DNA of 64,000 nucleotides from an uncultured Clostridia bacterium (GTDB taxonomy: Bacteria > Bacillota > Clostridia > Oscillospirales > Acutalibacteraceae). The stretch is taken from the NCBI GenBank assembly GCA_947631945.1, contig CANRNI010000004.1:1-64000 (forward strand), written 5' to 3'. Below the pieces are notes generated by a model. It was given only the letters and a program-made list of their open reading frames with translations. It was not told the origin of the DNA and did not search any database. The position numbers and the translations under genes were made by a program. Of this stretch, positions 51,090 to 62,100 are shown in pieces. Position 1 is the stretch's first letter. Each line of letters begins with the position of its first letter.

Positions 51090-51593
51090 TTGGCTAAGTT
51101 TGAAACACATGAAAGAGAAGAGCTTCAGGAAAGAGTCGTAGCTATAAACCGCGTATCAAAGACGGTTAAGGGCGGTCGTATAATGAAGTTTTCCGCTCTC
51201 GTAGTAGTCGGAGATCAGAACGGTACGATAGGCTTCGGTCTTGGTAAATCCGGCGAAGTACCCGATGCTATCCGCAAGGGTATCGAGGACGCCAAGAAGA
51301 ATCTCATGACGATTCCCCTTAAAGGCACAACGATTTCTCACGAGGTTATCGGTAAGTTCGGCGCAGGCGTAGTTCTCCTGAAACCCGCCGCTCCCGGTAC
51401 CGGAGTTATCGCCGGCGGTCCTGTCCGTGCGGTAATTGAAACCGTAGGCATTAAGGATATCCGTACGAAGGCTCTTCGTTCAAATAACCCCTGCAACGTA
51501 GTAAGAGCGACCGTCAACGGTCTTGCTCAGCTTCGTTCAGCCGAAACAGTCGCGGCGACAAGGGGCAAAACAGTTAAAGAAATTATAGGTTAA
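51090..51593 (+). CDS. rpsE: Ribosomal protein S5 (TTG start)
   Basis: A 167-residue 30S accuracy protein. [62 protein letters not shown] and [23 protein letters not shown] are diagnostic. The natural start is a TTG at 51090 (then GCT AAG TTT), since AAGGGAGGA lies just upstream and S5 proteins begin here; the longer frame runs back through rplR. A TTG start in a highly expressed ribosomal gene is unusual. Confidence 0.95.
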   Translation: MAKFETHEREELQERVVAINRVSKTVKGGRIMKFSALVVVGDQNGTIGFGLGKSGEVPDAIRKGIEDAKKNLMTIPLKGTTISHEVIGKFGAGVVLLKPAAPGTGVIAGGPVRAVIETVGIKDIRTKALRSNNPCNVVRATVNGLAQLRSAETVAATRGKTVKEIIG

Positions 51594-51605
51594 GGAGTGG
51601 ACGGT

Positions 51606-51785
51606 ATGGCAGATGTAAAAGTAAAGCTTGTCAAAAGCCTTATAGGCAGCAAGAAAGATCAGATTGCTACCGTTTATGCACTCGGTCTTCGCAAAATCGG
51701 CGACGAGGCTGTTCAGCCGAACAATCCTCAGACTCTCGGTAAGATTAAGAAGGTTTCGCATCTTATCGAAGTAACCGAAGCTTAA
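51606..51785 (+). CDS. rpmD: Ribosomal protein L30
   Basis: A 59-residue 50S protein. [55 protein letters not shown] fits the family end to end. The ATG at 51606 is preferred over a GTG three codons earlier, since TAAGGAGTGG is positioned for it. Confidence 0.95.
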   Translation: MADVKVKLVKSLIGSKKDQIATVYALGLRKIGDEAVQPNNPQTLGKIKKVSHLIEVTEA

Positions 51786-51801
51786 GAAAGGGGTCAGACT
51801 A

Positions 51802-52245
51802 ATGAAATTACATGAGTTAGCGCCTGCGGCAGGTTCAAACAGACCTTCTAAGCGTATCGGCCGCGGTCCTGCGTCAGGTCAGGGCAAAACAGCCGGTAAG
51901 GGTCACAAAGGTCAGAAAGCGCGTGCCGGTTCAGGTCCCCGTCCGGGATTTGAGGGCGGTCAGATGCCCCTTCAGAGACGCGTACCCAAAAGAGGCTTCA
52001 ACAATATCTTCGCAAAAGAGATAGCTATTGTCAACGTTTCCGCCATAGAGGAAAAATTTGCCGACGGCGCTGTCGTTGACGTTGAGGCTCTTAAAAACGC
52101 AGGTCTTATAAAAGACGAACTTGACGGTGTTAAAGTTTTGGGCAACGGTGATATCACCAAGAAACTTACAATTAAAGCTAACGCTTTTTCTGCGGGCGCA
52201 AAAGCCAAAATCGAGGCTGCCGGCGGCAAGGCTGAAATTCTTTAA
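51802..52245 (+). CDS. rplO: Ribosomal protein L15
   Basis: A 147-residue 50S assembly protein with the Gly/Lys-rich N-terminal extension [58 protein letters not shown] precedes the ATG. secY follows after 56 bases, as in most bacteria. Confidence 0.97.
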   Translation: MKLHELAPAAGSNRPSKRIGRGPASGQGKTAGKGHKGQKARAGSGPRPGFEGGQMPLQRRVPKRGFNNIFAKEIAIVNVSAIEEKFADGAVVDVEALKNAGLIKDELDGVKVLGNGDITKKLTIKANAFSAGAKAKIEAAGGKAEIL

Positions 52246-52301
52246 TAGCACCGCATGATCTTATTCGGTTCATCCGATAATAGAAGGAGCGTGTGTAAAA
52301 A

Positions 52302-53645
52302 ATGATTCAGACAATCAAAAATGCCTGGAGGATTCCCGAAATCAGGAAGAAAATACTGTTTACGGCGTTGATTATTTTCATATTCAGACTTGGCGCGGCT
52401 ATCCCCGTTCCTTTCCTGAATATCGGAGCTGACGGTTTGCTCGGCAATACGGGAACAACGTCGGCAACGTTTTTCGATTATATCAACATGATTTCAGGTA
52501 ACGCATTCAACTACGGTACGATTTTCGCAATGTCTATCACGCCGTACATTAACGCATCAATTATCATTCAGCTTCTTACCGTCGCTATTCCTCCCCTTGA
52601 GAGACTTTCCAAGGAAGGCGAGGAAGGACGTAAGAAAATAGCTGCGATAACAAGATATACGGCTGTAGGTCTCGGCGTTCTTCAGGCTGTGGCGTACTAT
52701 GTATTCCTTCGCAGTCAGAATGCGCTGTCAACTACTGATTCAACCGGAGATAAAGTATTACAGGCTCTCACAATAATATTCGTTCTGACAGCCGGCACCG
52801 CGCTTACCATGTGGCTCGGCGAACAGATTAACGACAAGGGTATCGGCAACGGTATTTCAATACTCCTTTTTGCCGGTATCGTTTCAAGAATCCCGACTTA
52901 CGTGGGTCAGCTTTATCAGTATATTTATTTCGGCGGAATTTATTATGCGCTTGTTCCGATTGCTGTTGTATGCCTTGTTCTGCTCGTTATCTTCATCGTA
53001 TGGATGGATAATGCGGAACGCAGGATCCCCGTTCAGTATACAAAGCGCGTGGTCGGACGCAAGATGTACGGCGGTCAAAGCTCTCATATTCCGATAAAGG
53101 TCAATATGTCGGGTGTTCTTCCCATCATCTTCGCGAGCTCAATCCTCTCGCTCCCCGCGACTATTGAGATGTTTGTAAATCCCGAGGAAGGTAAATTCTG
53201 GGACAAATTCTTTAATGTGTTTACGGCCGAGCATTGGGCATACTCGATTATTTATTTCGTACTCATCATATTCTTTGCATATTTTTACTCTTCAATTCAG
53301 TATAATCCTATTGAAATGGCCAATAACCTTGCCAAGAACAGCGGTACCATTCCCGGTATCCGCAGCGGCAGACCCACTTCGGATTATATTGCGAAGGTTA
53401 TTTCAAAGATAGTTCTTCTCGGAGCTCTTCTTATCAGCGTTGTCGCACTCTTCCCGATTCTTTATTCGCAGATTACAAAGCTTATCTGTACTGCGGTCGG
53501 TCAGGTGGGAACAAATGGCGAAACAGGCGTTTCGATATCGCTCGGCGGTACGTCGGTAATCATTCTTGTAGGTGTTGCGCTTGAAACCGTACAGCAGCTC
53601 GAAAGCCAGATGATGATGCGTCATTACAAGGGATTCCTTGATTAA
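52302..53645 (+). CDS. secY: Protein translocase subunit SecY
   Basis: A 447-residue ten-helix membrane channel of the SecYEG translocon, through which the exported proteins of this window would pass. IFRLGAAIPVPFLNIGAD, PYINASIIIQLLTVAIPPLERLSKEGEEGRKKIAAITRY, the cytosolic loop RRIPVQYTKRVVGRKMYGGQSSHIPIKVNMSGVLPIIFASS and RPTSDYIAKVISKIVLLGALLIS are conserved. GAAGGAG precedes the ATG. The adk start lies just after its stop. Confidence 0.97.
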   Translation: MIQTIKNAWRIPEIRKKILFTALIIFIFRLGAAIPVPFLNIGADGLLGNTGTTSATFFDYINMISGNAFNYGTIFAMSITPYINASIIIQLLTVAIPPLERLSKEGEEGRKKIAAITRYTAVGLGVLQAVAYYVFLRSQNALSTTDSTGDKVLQALTIIFVLTAGTALTMWLGEQINDKGIGNGISILLFAGIVSRIPTYVGQLYQYIYFGGIYYALVPIAVVCLVLLVIFIVWMDNAERRIPVQYTKRVVGRKMYGGQSSHIPIKVNMSGVLPIIFASSILSLPATIEMFVNPEEGKFWDKFFNVFTAEHWAYSIIYFVLIIFFAYFYSSIQYNPIEMANNLAKNSGTIPGIRSGRPTSDYIAKVISKIVLLGALLISVVALFPILYSQITKLICTAVGQVGTNGETGVSISLGGTSVIILVGVALETVQQLESQMMMRHYKGFLD

Positions 53646-53658
53646 CGGAGGGCGTACA

Positions 53659-54291
53659 GTGAATATTATTTTTCTCGGCGCCCCCGGAGCGGGCAAGGGA
53701 ACCCAGGCGGAAAAAGTCAGCGCGAAGCTTGGAATCCCGACGATTTCAACAGGAAATATTATCCGTGAAGCCATAAAAGGCGGCACCGCTATGGGTCTTA
53801 AAGCCCGCGAGTATACGGAGGCCGGAAAGCTTGTTCCCGATGAAATCGTTATAGGTATAATCAAGGAAAGACTGTCGGCCGACGATTGCAAAAACGGCTT
53901 TATCCTTGACGGTTTTCCGCGTACTATTCCTCAGGCGGAGGCTCTCGATGCAATGGGTATAGTTATAGATAAGGTAATCGACCTCGAAGTACCCGATGAA
54001 GCCATCGCGAAGAGAATGTCCGGCAGGAGAGTATGCGCAAAATGCGGAGCTTCATATCATCTTGAGTATAAAAAGCCGTCGGCAGAGGGAATTTGCGACG
54101 CGTGCGGAGCTGAGCTTGTTCAGCGTAAGGACGACGCTCCCGAGACGGTACTCGAGAGACTTAAGGTTTATCACAGCGAAACCGAGCCGCTTAAGGAATA
54201 TTACAGCGGCACGGGCAAGCTAAAGATAGTGGAAGGTCAGGAGAATGTTGAGGATACGACTGCCCTTACCTTCAAGGCGCTGGAGGACTAA
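53659..54291 (+). CDS. adk: Adenylate kinase (zinc lid form, GTG start)
   Basis: A 210-residue enzyme balancing ATP, ADP and AMP. The P-loop is IIFLGAPGAGKGTQAEKVSAKLG; TISTGNIIREAI and GFILDGFPRTIPQAEAL bind AMP. The lid has four cysteines (CAKCGASYH…CDACGAEL), the zinc-binding Gram-positive type. The GTG at 53659 follows GGAGGG by 6 bases and gives the standard NIIFLGAPG start; the in-frame TTG within secY is rejected. Confidence 0.96.
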   Translation: MNIIFLGAPGAGKGTQAEKVSAKLGIPTISTGNIIREAIKGGTAMGLKAREYTEAGKLVPDEIVIGIIKERLSADDCKNGFILDGFPRTIPQAEALDAMGIVIDKVIDLEVPDEAIAKRMSGRRVCAKCGASYHLEYKKPSAEGICDACGAELVQRKDDAPETVLERLKVYHSETEPLKEYYSGTGKLKIVEGQENVEDTTALTFKALED

Positions 54292-54293
54292 TC

Positions 54294-55049
54294 ATGGTAG
54301 TGCTTAAAACGCGCAGGGAAATAGAGCTTATGCGTGAAGCGGGAAGAATTTCCGCTATGGCACTTAAAGCGGCAGGAGAAGCAGTCCGTCCCGGTGTGTC
54401 AACCTTTGAGATTGACGCGGCCGCCCGAAAGTATATAAAAAGTCAGGGCGCGGAGCCGAATTTTCTGGGACTGTACGGCTTTCCGGCTGCGGCGTGTATT
54501 TCCGTAAACAACGAGGTGATACACGGTATTCCGAGCAAAAAACGCATTTTAAAAGAGGGAGATATAGTAAGCATCGACCTCGGAGCCAGGAAAAACGGAT
54601 ATAACGGCGATAATGCTGCCACTTTCGCCGTCGGAAAAATTTCCGATGAGGCGCAGCGGCTGATAGACACGACGAGAGAGTCGCTTTACGAAGGGCTCAA
54701 ACAGGCTGTCGCAGGCAACAGAATCGGCGATATCGGTCACGCGGTTCAAGCGTATTGCGAGGAAAGAGGCTTCGGCGTGGTTCGTGAATATGTCGGACAC
54801 GGCGTAGGCAAAGAACTTCATGAGGATCCTTCGGTTCCGAACTTCGGAACTCCCGGCAGAGGAGTCCGATTGCTGCCGGGTATGACAATTGCTGTCGAGC
54901 CCATGATTACTCAGGGAACGTGGGCTGTGAATCAGCTTTCCGACGGCTGGACGGTAGTAACAAAAGACGGAAAGCTTGCGGCGCATTTTGAACATACCGT
55001 AGCCATCACCAAAGACGGCGAATGTATGATTCTGACGCTGCCCGAATGA
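54294..55049 (+). CDS. map: Methionine aminopeptidase, type I
   Basis: A 251-residue dinuclear-metal enzyme that removes initiator methionine. KTRREIELMREAGRISAMAL starts the fold. Metal ligands sit in SIDLGARKNGYNGDNAATFAVG (Asp, Asp), GHGVGKELHEDPSVPNFG (His), TIAVEPM (Glu) and AHFEHTVAI (Glu). GGAGGACTAATC precedes the ATG, 2 bases after the adk stop codon. Its place between adk and infA is the standard Firmicutes order. Confidence 0.96.
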   Translation: MVVLKTRREIELMREAGRISAMALKAAGEAVRPGVSTFEIDAAARKYIKSQGAEPNFLGLYGFPAAACISVNNEVIHGIPSKKRILKEGDIVSIDLGARKNGYNGDNAATFAVGKISDEAQRLIDTTRESLYEGLKQAVAGNRIGDIGHAVQAYCEERGFGVVREYVGHGVGKELHEDPSVPNFGTPGRGVRLLPGMTIAVEPMITQGTWAVNQLSDGWTVVTKDGKLAAHFEHTVAITKDGECMILTLPE

Positions 55050-55080
55050 GGTTTAGCGTGAAAAATTTGAAGAAAGAAAC

Positions 55081-55135
55081 GATACCGGACACAAAAGACT
55101 TGAATTTTCACCGTATTTTGTGTGATATCCGTATC
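55081..55135 (+). promoter_or_regulatory. Long hairpin immediately upstream of the KOW-protein gene
   Basis: ACACAAAA (55089-55096) pairs perfectly with TTTTGTGT (55116-55123), extended by GATACCGG (55081-55088) against CCGTATC (55129-55135) with a small bulge. The stem ends only 14 bases before the ATG at 55150, and no clear ribosome binding site is visible beyond it. It could control translation of the KOW protein, perhaps by that protein itself; this is inference. Confidence 0.5.
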
Positions 55136-55149
55136 GCGTGGCGATTTGT

Positions 55150-55404
55150 ATGGAAATTGAAATCGGGCGTGTCGTAATATCAATGTCGGGAAGGGACAAG
55201 GGATATTTTCTTGTCGTTTCGGATATGGCGGAGGGATACGTTTTCGTCTGCGACGGAAAAGAACGTCCTCTCGAAAGACCGAAAAAAAAGAACCCGAAGC
55301 ATTTAAAGGCTACGCATTATGTCCTTTCCGAAGCGCAGACAGCAACAAATCGTTCTTTAAAAAGGGCGCTGGGAGAAATTTCGGCATCCGAAAAAGGGAG
55401 GTAA
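55150..55404 (+). CDS. KOW domain RNA-binding protein (L14e-like)
   Basis: An 84-residue basic protein with a KOW/SH3-like fold (IEIGRVVISMSGRDKGYFLVV), related to the archaeal/eukaryotic L14e-L27e group and commonly encoded between map and infA in Clostridia. The C-terminal half is Lys-rich (RPLERPKKKNPKHLKATHYVL). It is presumed to bind rRNA or assembly intermediates, but its function is not established. The ATG at 55150 gives the family-typical start; a GTG at 55138 is possible. Translation signals are poor and a strong hairpin lies just upstream. infA follows 6 bases after the stop. Confidence 0.88.
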   Translation: MEIEIGRVVISMSGRDKGYFLVVSDMAEGYVFVCDGKERPLERPKKKNPKHLKATHYVLSEAQTATNRSLKRALGEISASEKGR

Positions 55405-55410
55405 AACAGT

Positions 55411-55629
55411 ATGTCAAAACAGGATATGATAGAGGTCGAGGGCAAAGTTGTAGAGGCTCTTCCTAACGCAACCTTCAAGGTCGAGCTTGAAAACGGACGC
55501 CAGATAACGGCCACTATATCCGGCAAGCTTAGAATGAACTACATCAGGATACTTCCCGGTGATAAGGTAACTATTGATATGTCGCCGTACGATCTTACAA
55601 AAGGTCGTATAACGTGGCGATCCAAATAG
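55411..55629 (+). CDS. infA: Translation initiation factor IF-1
   Basis: A 72-residue OB-fold factor that occupies the 30S A site during initiation. [72 protein letters not shown] fits the family over its whole length. GGGAGG precedes the ATG, within the end of the KOW gene. Confidence 0.97.
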   Translation: MSKQDMIEVEGKVVEALPNATFKVELENGRQITATISGKLRMNYIRILPGDKVTIDMSPYDLTKGRITWRSK

Positions 55630-55652
55630 GTAATTTTTTAGGAGGTAAAACA

Positions 55653-55766
55653 ATGAAAGTCAGACCTTCTGTAAAGAAAATTTGCGAGAAGTGCAAAATC
55701 ATTAAACGCAAGGGAAAAGTAATGGTTATATGTGAAAATCCCAAGCACAAGCAGCGTCAGGGCTGA
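55653..55766 (+). CDS. rpmJ: Ribosomal protein L36 (zinc-binding)
   Basis: A 37-residue 50S protein, [15 protein letters not shown]… through …NPKHKQRQG. Cys11, Cys14, Cys27 and His32 (CEKC…C…H) form the C+ zinc ribbon. TAGGAGG lies 6 bases before the ATG. It is short but unmistakable, in the usual place between infA and rpsM. Confidence 0.96.
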   Translation: MKVRPSVKKICEKCKIIKRKGKVMVICENPKHKQRQG

Positions 55767-55803
55767 CGTCCTGATAATACCGTAATGGAGGTGCAACTGA
55801 CAA

Positions 55804-56172
55804 ATGGCGCGTATATCCGGTGTTGATCTTCCCAGAGAGAAGAGAATTGAAATCGGTCTTACCTATATATACGGTATCGGCCGTAAAACCGCAAGCGACA
55901 TTATTAAGGCAACAGGTATAAATCCTGACACAAGAGTCAAGGATTTAACTGAGGACGACGTTTCAAAGCTTCGTGAGTACATCGACCACAACGTTAAGGT
56001 TGAGGGCGATCTCAGAAGAGAGACGGCGTTCGACATCAAGAGGCTCGTTGAAATAGGATGCTACCGCGGCGTCCGTCACAGAAAAGGTCTCCCCGTAAGG
56101 GGACAGCGTTCCAAGACAAACGCCCGCACACGCAAAGGTCCTAAGAAAACCATAGCCAATAAGAAGAAATAA
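55804..56172 (+). CDS. rpsM: Ribosomal protein S13
   Basis: A 122-residue 30S head protein contacting P-site t[50 protein letters not shown] and the tail [34 protein letters not shown] are diagnostic. GGAGGTG precedes the ATG. Confidence 0.97.
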   Translation: MARISGVDLPREKRIEIGLTYIYGIGRKTASDIIKATGINPDTRVKDLTEDDVSKLREYIDHNVKVEGDLRRETAFDIKRLVEIGCYRGVRHRKGLPVRGQRSKTNARTRKGPKKTIANKKK

Positions 56173-56187
56173 TCAGGAGGGAACAGT

Positions 56188-56592
56188 ATGGCTACAAAAG
56201 CAACCGCTAAAAAAGGCGCCGCGCGTAAACGCCGTGAGCGCAAAAATATTGAACGCGGCGCGGCTCATATCCAGTCCACTTTCAACAACACCATCGTTAC
56301 CATTACCGATACGCAGGGTAATGCCGTATCATGGGCGAGCGCGGGCGAAATGGGCTTCAGAGGTTCAAGAAAGTCAACGCCCTTCGCAGCGCAGACTGCG
56401 GCGGAGACCGCGGCTAAGACGGCAATCGACCACGGCATGAAAACCGTAGAGGTTTATGTCAAGGGTCCCGGACAGGGAAGAGAAGCCGCAATCAGAGCGC
56501 TTCAGACGGCAGGTCTTGAAGTAAGCATGATTAAAGACGTTACTCCTATCCCTCACAACGGCTGCCGTCCGCCTAAGAGAAGGCGTGTATAA
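56188..56592 (+). CDS. rpsK: Ribosomal protein S11
   Basis: A 134-residue 30S platform protein near the Shine-Dalgarno helix. [55 protein letters not shown] and the C-terminal [18 protein letters not shown] are invariant. CAGGAGG precedes the ATG. Confidence 0.97.
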   Translation: MATKATAKKGAARKRRERKNIERGAAHIQSTFNNTIVTITDTQGNAVSWASAGEMGFRGSRKSTPFAAQTAAETAAKTAIDHGMKTVEVYVKGPGQGREAAIRALQTAGLEVSMIKDVTPIPHNGCRPPKRRRV

Positions 56593-56618
56593 CCTAAAAA
56601 CTGGAGGTGTTTTAACAC

Positions 56619-57236
56619 ATGGCAAGATATACCGGCGCGGTATGCAAGTTATGCCGCAGAGAGGGCAAGAAGCTCTTTTTAAAGGGTGAGAGATGCACAA
56701 GCCCGAAATGCTCGATTGACCGCCGCAGCTATGCTCCCGGTCAGCACGGTCAGGGACGCAAAAAGCTTACGGAGTACGGTCTTCAGCTTCGCGCTAAGCA
56801 GACAGCAAGACGTTTCTACGGATTAAACGAAAGTCAGTTCCATAAATATTACGTTATGGCTGTTCGTCAGGCGGGCGTTACCGGTGACAATTTACTTCGT
56901 ATCTGCGAAAGCCGTCTTGACAATATCGTTTATTTGCTCGGCTGGGCGTCCTCACGTCCCGAAGCGAGACAGCTTGTCACTCACGGTCATTACCTTGTAA
57001 ACGGTAAGAGAGTAGATATCCCCTCATACCTTTGCAAAGCCGGCGATACGCTGGCAATCAGCAAGTCAAGCCTTGATTCGGAAAAGTTCAAAGCTATTCT
57101 TGAAAAAACAGGTACGATCCCCGCATGGCTTGAAACAGGCGATAATTATACCGCAAAAGTTATTGCTCTTCCGACGCGCGACCAGATTGAAGTCCCGGTT
57201 GAAGAACATCTTATCGTCGAGTTCTATTCACGTTAA
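56619..57236 (+). CDS. rpsD: Ribosomal protein S4 (zinc-binding form)
   Basis: A 205-residue 30S assembly initiator and, in other bacteria, an autogenous repressor of its operon. The N terminus has four cysteines (CKLC…CTSPKC at 9, 12, 26, 31), the C+ form. [29 protein letters not shown] and the S4 RNA-binding domain [39 protein letters not shown] follow. GGAGGTG precedes the ATG. A 60-base gap separates it from rpoA. Confidence 0.97.
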   Translation: MARYTGAVCKLCRREGKKLFLKGERCTSPKCSIDRRSYAPGQHGQGRKKLTEYGLQLRAKQTARRFYGLNESQFHKYYVMAVRQAGVTGDNLLRICESRLDNIVYLLGWASSRPEARQLVTHGHYLVNGKRVDIPSYLCKAGDTLAISKSSLDSEKFKAILEKTGTIPAWLETGDNYTAKVIALPTRDQIEVPVEEHLIVEFYSR

Positions 57237-57296
57237 CGGTTTGACCACAACCTGTATTTTTAGCAGCGAGGCTGCAATTATTAAGGAGGGTTTTGA

Positions 57297-58247
57297 ATGA
57301 TAGGTATTGAGAAGCCCGGAATTGATGCCGTTGATTTAACTCAGGACGGTACCTACGGCAAATTTGTTGTTGAACCTCTTGAAAGAGGCTACGGTACTAC
57401 TCTCGGCAACAGTCTCCGCCGAATTCTTTTATCATCACTTCCCGGATATGCTATCACTTCTGTCAGCATTGACGGTGTTCTTCATGAGTTCTCGACTATT
57501 GAAGGCGTAAAAGAAGATGTTACTGAAATCGTTCTGAATTTAAAAAACGTAATTCTGAAAATTCATGGCTCAGGACCCAAAACAATGTATATTGACTGCA
57601 GCGGTGAATGTGAAATCACCGCCGACGATATACAGGCGGATTCCGAAGTTGAGATTCTCAACCCGGAACTGCATATAGCAACGCTTAACGCTGACGCGCA
57701 CGTCCGCATGGAGCTTACGGCGGACTGCGGCAGAGGTTATATTTCGGCAGAAAAGAATAAGAAGCTGATGGATCCCGTTATAGGAGTTATCGCGATAGAT
57801 TCTATTTATACACCTGTCGTAAAAGTAAACTATACAGTCGATAATGCTCGTGTCGGTGACGTAACCGATTACGATAAGCTTTCGCTTGAAGTTTGGACCA
57901 ACGGTACAATCGCGGCAAGAGACGCGGTTTCCTTGGCAGCCAAGATTCTCAACGAGCATCTCAACCTCTTTATAGATTTGTCCGACGAAGCGGGCAACAC
58001 GGAGGTCATGATTGAAAAGGGCGAAGATAACAAGGCTCAGATTTTAGAGATGACTGTTGAGGAACTTGACCTTTCGGTTCGCTCGTTTAACTGCTTAAAG
58101 AGAGCGAACATTCATAAGGTAGAGGATTTAATTTCCAAATCCGAAGAGGAAATGATGAGAGTGAGAAATCTCGGACGCAAATCTCTTGACGAGGTTATCG
58201 CAAAGCTAAGCTCTCTCGGACTTTCCCTTCGCAGAGAGGACGAGTAA
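57297..58247 (+). CDS. rpoA: RNA polymerase alpha subunit
   Basis: A 316-residue assembly platform of RNA polymerase. The N-terminal dimerisation domain includes [56 protein letters not shown]. The C-terminal domain contacts UP elements and activators: [66 protein letters not shown] precedes the ATG. It sits between rpsD and rplQ, the standard alpha operon order. Confidence 0.97.
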   Translation: MIGIEKPGIDAVDLTQDGTYGKFVVEPLERGYGTTLGNSLRRILLSSLPGYAITSVSIDGVLHEFSTIEGVKEDVTEIVLNLKNVILKIHGSGPKTMYIDCSGECEITADDIQADSEVEILNPELHIATLNADAHVRMELTADCGRGYISAEKNKKLMDPVIGVIAIDSIYTPVVKVNYTVDNARVGDVTDYDKLSLEVWTNGTIAARDAVSLAAKILNEHLNLFIDLSDEAGNTEVMIEKGEDNKAQILEMTVEELDLSVRSFNCLKRANIHKVEDLISKSEEEMMRVRNLGRKSLDEVIAKLSSLGLSLRREDE

Positions 58248-58286
58248 ATCCAACATTATACCACTAACGGTAAAGGAGTGAATTTT

Positions 58287-58628
58287 ATGCCCGGAACCAG
58301 AAAACTCGGCAGAGCTACGGATTCCCGTAAGGCTATGCTCAGAGCAATGGTAACATACCTTTTGGAAAACGGCAGAATCGAGACCACCGTTACAAGGGCT
58401 AAAGACGTTCGTTCTATGACGGAAAAAATGATTACTCTTGCAAAAGAGAACAATCTTCATAATTACAGACAGGCAATGTCCTATGTTACAAAAGAAGATG
58501 TTGTTAAAAAATTGTTTGACGAAATCGCGCCTAAGTATAAAGAGGTCGGAGGCGGTTATTGCCGCATAATCAAGACAGGACCCCGCAGGGGTGATGCCGC
58601 TGAAATGTGCATTATCGAGCTTGTCTGA
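58287..58628 (+). CDS. rplQ: Ribosomal protein L17
   Basis: A 113-residue 50S protein at the tunnel exit. [55 protein letters not shown] and [24 protein letters not shown] identify it. The ATG at 58287 has AAAGGAGTG upstream; a GTG three codons earlier is rejected. It is the last gene of the superoperon, followed by a strong terminator. Confidence 0.97.
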   Translation: MPGTRKLGRATDSRKAMLRAMVTYLLENGRIETTVTRAKDVRSMTEKMITLAKENNLHNYRQAMSYVTKEDVVKKLFDEIAPKYKEVGGGYCRIIKTGPRRGDAAEMCIIELV

Positions 58629-58662
58629 TTGCAGGGGAATTTGTCAACACCCTGAATATTAT

Positions 58663-58698
58663 CGGGAGATGCTTTAAAAGCGTCTCCCGCTTTTTTAT
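58663..58698 (+). terminator. Rho-independent terminator of the ribosomal superoperon
   Basis: CGGGAGATGC pairs with GCGTCTCCCG (one G-T pair) around a short loop, followed by CTTTTTTATT. It lies 35 bases after rplQ. Confidence 0.9.
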
Positions 58699-58699
58699 T

Positions 58700-58860
58700 T
58701 GGACATTTTTGAGGTTTTCGGATATCCATTGTATACGCCTTTGTGTTTTTTTGCTATTTCCGCCATAGTGTCTTAAATCCTTGAAATACACAAAGTAAGC
58801 CTGCGGATTTTGCCATGTCCGACGAAAATTTTTCTCAAAAAACCTCATATTGACTTGGCA
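58700..58860. repeat. Possible decayed relative of the family-2 element
   Basis: TTTTTTTGCTATTTCC, ATCCTTGAAATACAC, CCGACGAAAATTTTTC and AAAACCTCAT occur in the same order as in the interior of the 278-bp element at 33941, but ends and target duplication are not recognisable. It occupies part of the 494-bp gap between rplQ and the VWA protein. Confidence 0.35.
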
Positions 58861-58893
58861 GATAAAAAAATCGGATAATCTTTGGATTTGGTA

Positions 58894-58922
58894 TTGTAAT
58901 TTTTATTTTTTTATGCTATACT
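58894..58922 (+). promoter_or_regulatory. Predicted promoter for the VWA surface protein
   Basis: TTGTAA (58894-58899), a 17-bp spacer and TATACT (58917-58922). The leader to the ATG is about 190 bases and begins with a small GTGTTACCAACAC hairpin (58930-58942). No known riboswitch is recognised. Confidence 0.5.
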
Positions 58923-59122
58923 CACTATGTGTGTTACCAACACGCGTTACTTTGTTGTACCGTTTTTGTATAATTAATAGATATTTTTCGTAAAATTGTA
59001 TGTTTTTTATATTATTTATATGTGTTTCATACATAAATTTGTGAAAAACGATTCATTGATGCGGTTATAGGTACTGAAAGATTTATTGCAGTCATATATA
59101 GAGGAAAGGATGGTCTTCTGTT

Positions 59123-62100
59123 ATGAAAGATGAGTTTTTAAACGGCGCTCAAGCTGTTTTAAGGGCGCATAGACGCGAAATGATAAAACGCAGAGTTATA
59201 AGTATGCTTATGGCGGTTGTTATAGTTTTTACCGCGATTATCGCGATTCGTCCGTCCGACGCTCTTGTAATCGCCACGAGCGGAGTTACTCCGGGCGTTA
59301 AACGCACAGCCGACGGCAGCACTATGGACACTTATGTAGATCAGCTTATAAACGACACCGACGGTTCGCGGCAGGCGGGCAGAGTTTGGAGCGACAAGAG
59401 CGTATTCGCGTACGGCGAGAGCACGGAAACGACGGTCGGCAACACTAAGCGCGTATTTACGAAAGACACTTTGAAGCTCGACGAAAGTCTGGACGGCGTT
59501 GGCGGCGAAATCAAGATAAACGACGATTTCCTTCACGTATACAGCGCGTTAGGAAGCAGCGAAACAATCAATGAGCAAGCGGAATCCCCTGCTGACGTTG
59601 TATTCCTTATAGATATGTCGGGTTCGATGGCTTACGACATCAAACATGGCGACTCGACCGAAACTTATCATCATGAAAATCTCAGAGAGCGTATGAATGA
59701 TTCGCGAATTCAGGCAGTGCTTGACGCGATAAACTCAAATATAGATAAATTGATGAACCTCAACCCAACGAATCAGGTCGCAGTTGTCGCTTACGGCGCG
59801 ACAGCCTTCACTCTTATGCCCTTGGGACATTATACAAAAGAGGGCGGAAAAGATTATCTTGTGGTTGATGATTTTGAGGATTATAACAACCACCCTTACG
59901 GTTATGTCAGAGGTTCGTATCCGAACGGAAATATTGATAACGTTATTTCAGGCGCAGGATATACGGTAACCGCTCACGGTTACAAAACAGACAAGGGCGA
60001 AGGCGCAAAAGTGTTGGTAGACAATAAGGTCAGAAACACATATGTTGCAGACGAAACAGTATCCGATAATAACATACACCAAATAGGCTTTAACACCGAT
60101 ATGCAGGCGGGAATTTATGTTGGTTTTGAAGAATTATACAAAAATTTTGTTGATAAAGATGACGTTTCATATTCGTATGTGTCAAAACTTGATCAGCAAA
60201 AGTACACTATCCCCCGCATACCGGCTGTTTTCGTTATGACTGACGGCGGTTCTAACTTTGCGCTAAAGGGGAAGAACGCAAGTATCAGCGGAGACGAATG
60301 GCACAATCTTGACGTTCCCGATACGATTAATAGTTATTCCGACGACAGTGTCAAAAAATACAGAAGTGAGTTATCAGAAGACAATGGCGCAGCCGTAATT
60401 CTTGATATTCTTATGACCGCTTCATACATGAAATCAAAGGTATTTAACAAGTATGAAAGTCTGATAAATTCCAATGAAAAAATAAGAAACGATAACAAAC
60501 AGAATCTTCGTCTTTTGGTCAGCACTATCAGCGTCGATCCTCCCGATTCCGCATATCAAGTTCCGCGTATTTATGCCACGATGGATCCGAAAAGATACTT
60601 TAACTCCGAGCCTCCCGAGCTTCCCGAAGGAAGAGAATGGAAAAAAAGGAGCGACGTAATAGATGCGTACAATCTTTGGAATAAGTGGTGCGCTCAATCC
60701 GACGGCGGAAAGATCGACGTATCGGTAACCGATAATGACAAACATACAACCTTTTCATTCCCGATTAACAGGCTGAAAGCCGGCGGAGAGTTCGACGTTA
60801 CAAACGAAGACGTTGAAAAGAATATATTTTATAACGATTATTTCTATGAAGCTATCGGTAACAATATCGGTAAAGTATTCGATCAGTTGGTCGGAGATTT
60901 GAATAATACTTTGTTCACACCGGTAAGCGGAATAAATGCGTCCGGCGCGAGTAACTCCATTACGTATATGGACCCGATAGGAACGTATCTTGAAGTCAAG
61001 GACGTATTAAACGTGTCTCTCTTCGGCGAACTCTACAATATCAGACGCGTGGCGATCTACGATTACAGTTTCAACGTTAAGCATTTGAATGAAAAGGGAT
61101 CGTTTGATAACGGCTGGTATCGCAAAACCGCCGTGGATGAAGAAGGTAACGAAACTTGGGAAGCGGTCAATGACGGCAGCGGCAGTTGGGAAAATGGCGA
61201 TATTTATTACGTCAACGGCGATACCGCGAGGGAATTTGTACCGACGCTTGAGATCACCGAAGACAATGACAGTATTACCCCGCAGCAGCAAAATACCGTT
61301 TACACATTCTTCAGATTCGACGACGCCGACGCAAATACCGATAAAATGAATCCGTGTTACAGCGATACGACGTTCAAGCTGAGCGATATAAGAATATGGG
61401 TCGAAGATACCGGCAACTATGAAAATAAGGACGACAATATGTCTGTCGAAAAGGGCTACGATCAGGCATTTTACGTTGATATTCCGCAAAGTGCTCTCCC
61501 GATTCAGACTGTAACGATTGACGTTGATAAAAACCTTAATATCAAATACACGGATAATATGGACATTCATACGCAGTCCTCGCCGTTAAGAGTTTATTAT
61601 ACCGTAGGCGTTAAGAACGAGATACTGACCGAGGACGGCGCAAATGTTGACTTATCCGCTGTCCGTCAAGAGTATATCACGGAGCATAAAGCCGAAGATA
61701 ATTCCGTTTATTTCTATTCCAATTACTACAGCGAAACGATGTATGAGGGTTACGCAACTCAAGCGGCTCGCACGCGCGGCGACGCTGTTGTATCGTTCTC
61801 GCCGTCGTCCAATAACCGTTACTACATATTTCAGAAAAATCTGCCGATTTACGCGCATGCGTATCTTGTAGGCGACGGCGGTGCGATTACAAAGGTTGAC
61901 GAGAACAACGGCTACGGACACGGCGTTGAAAATTGGACGGAAGGCGCGTCATGGAACGGCGGGGAATACGGCGGTGAATTTGCAAATGAGCAAGCAGTTA
62001 AAGACGCGTTCAACAAAAGTACGGTGTCGAAAGGTCAGATAGTATTCTTGACGGAAGACTCGCTCGACAATGTTGACGTTGAACACGGGAAATCATTTTC

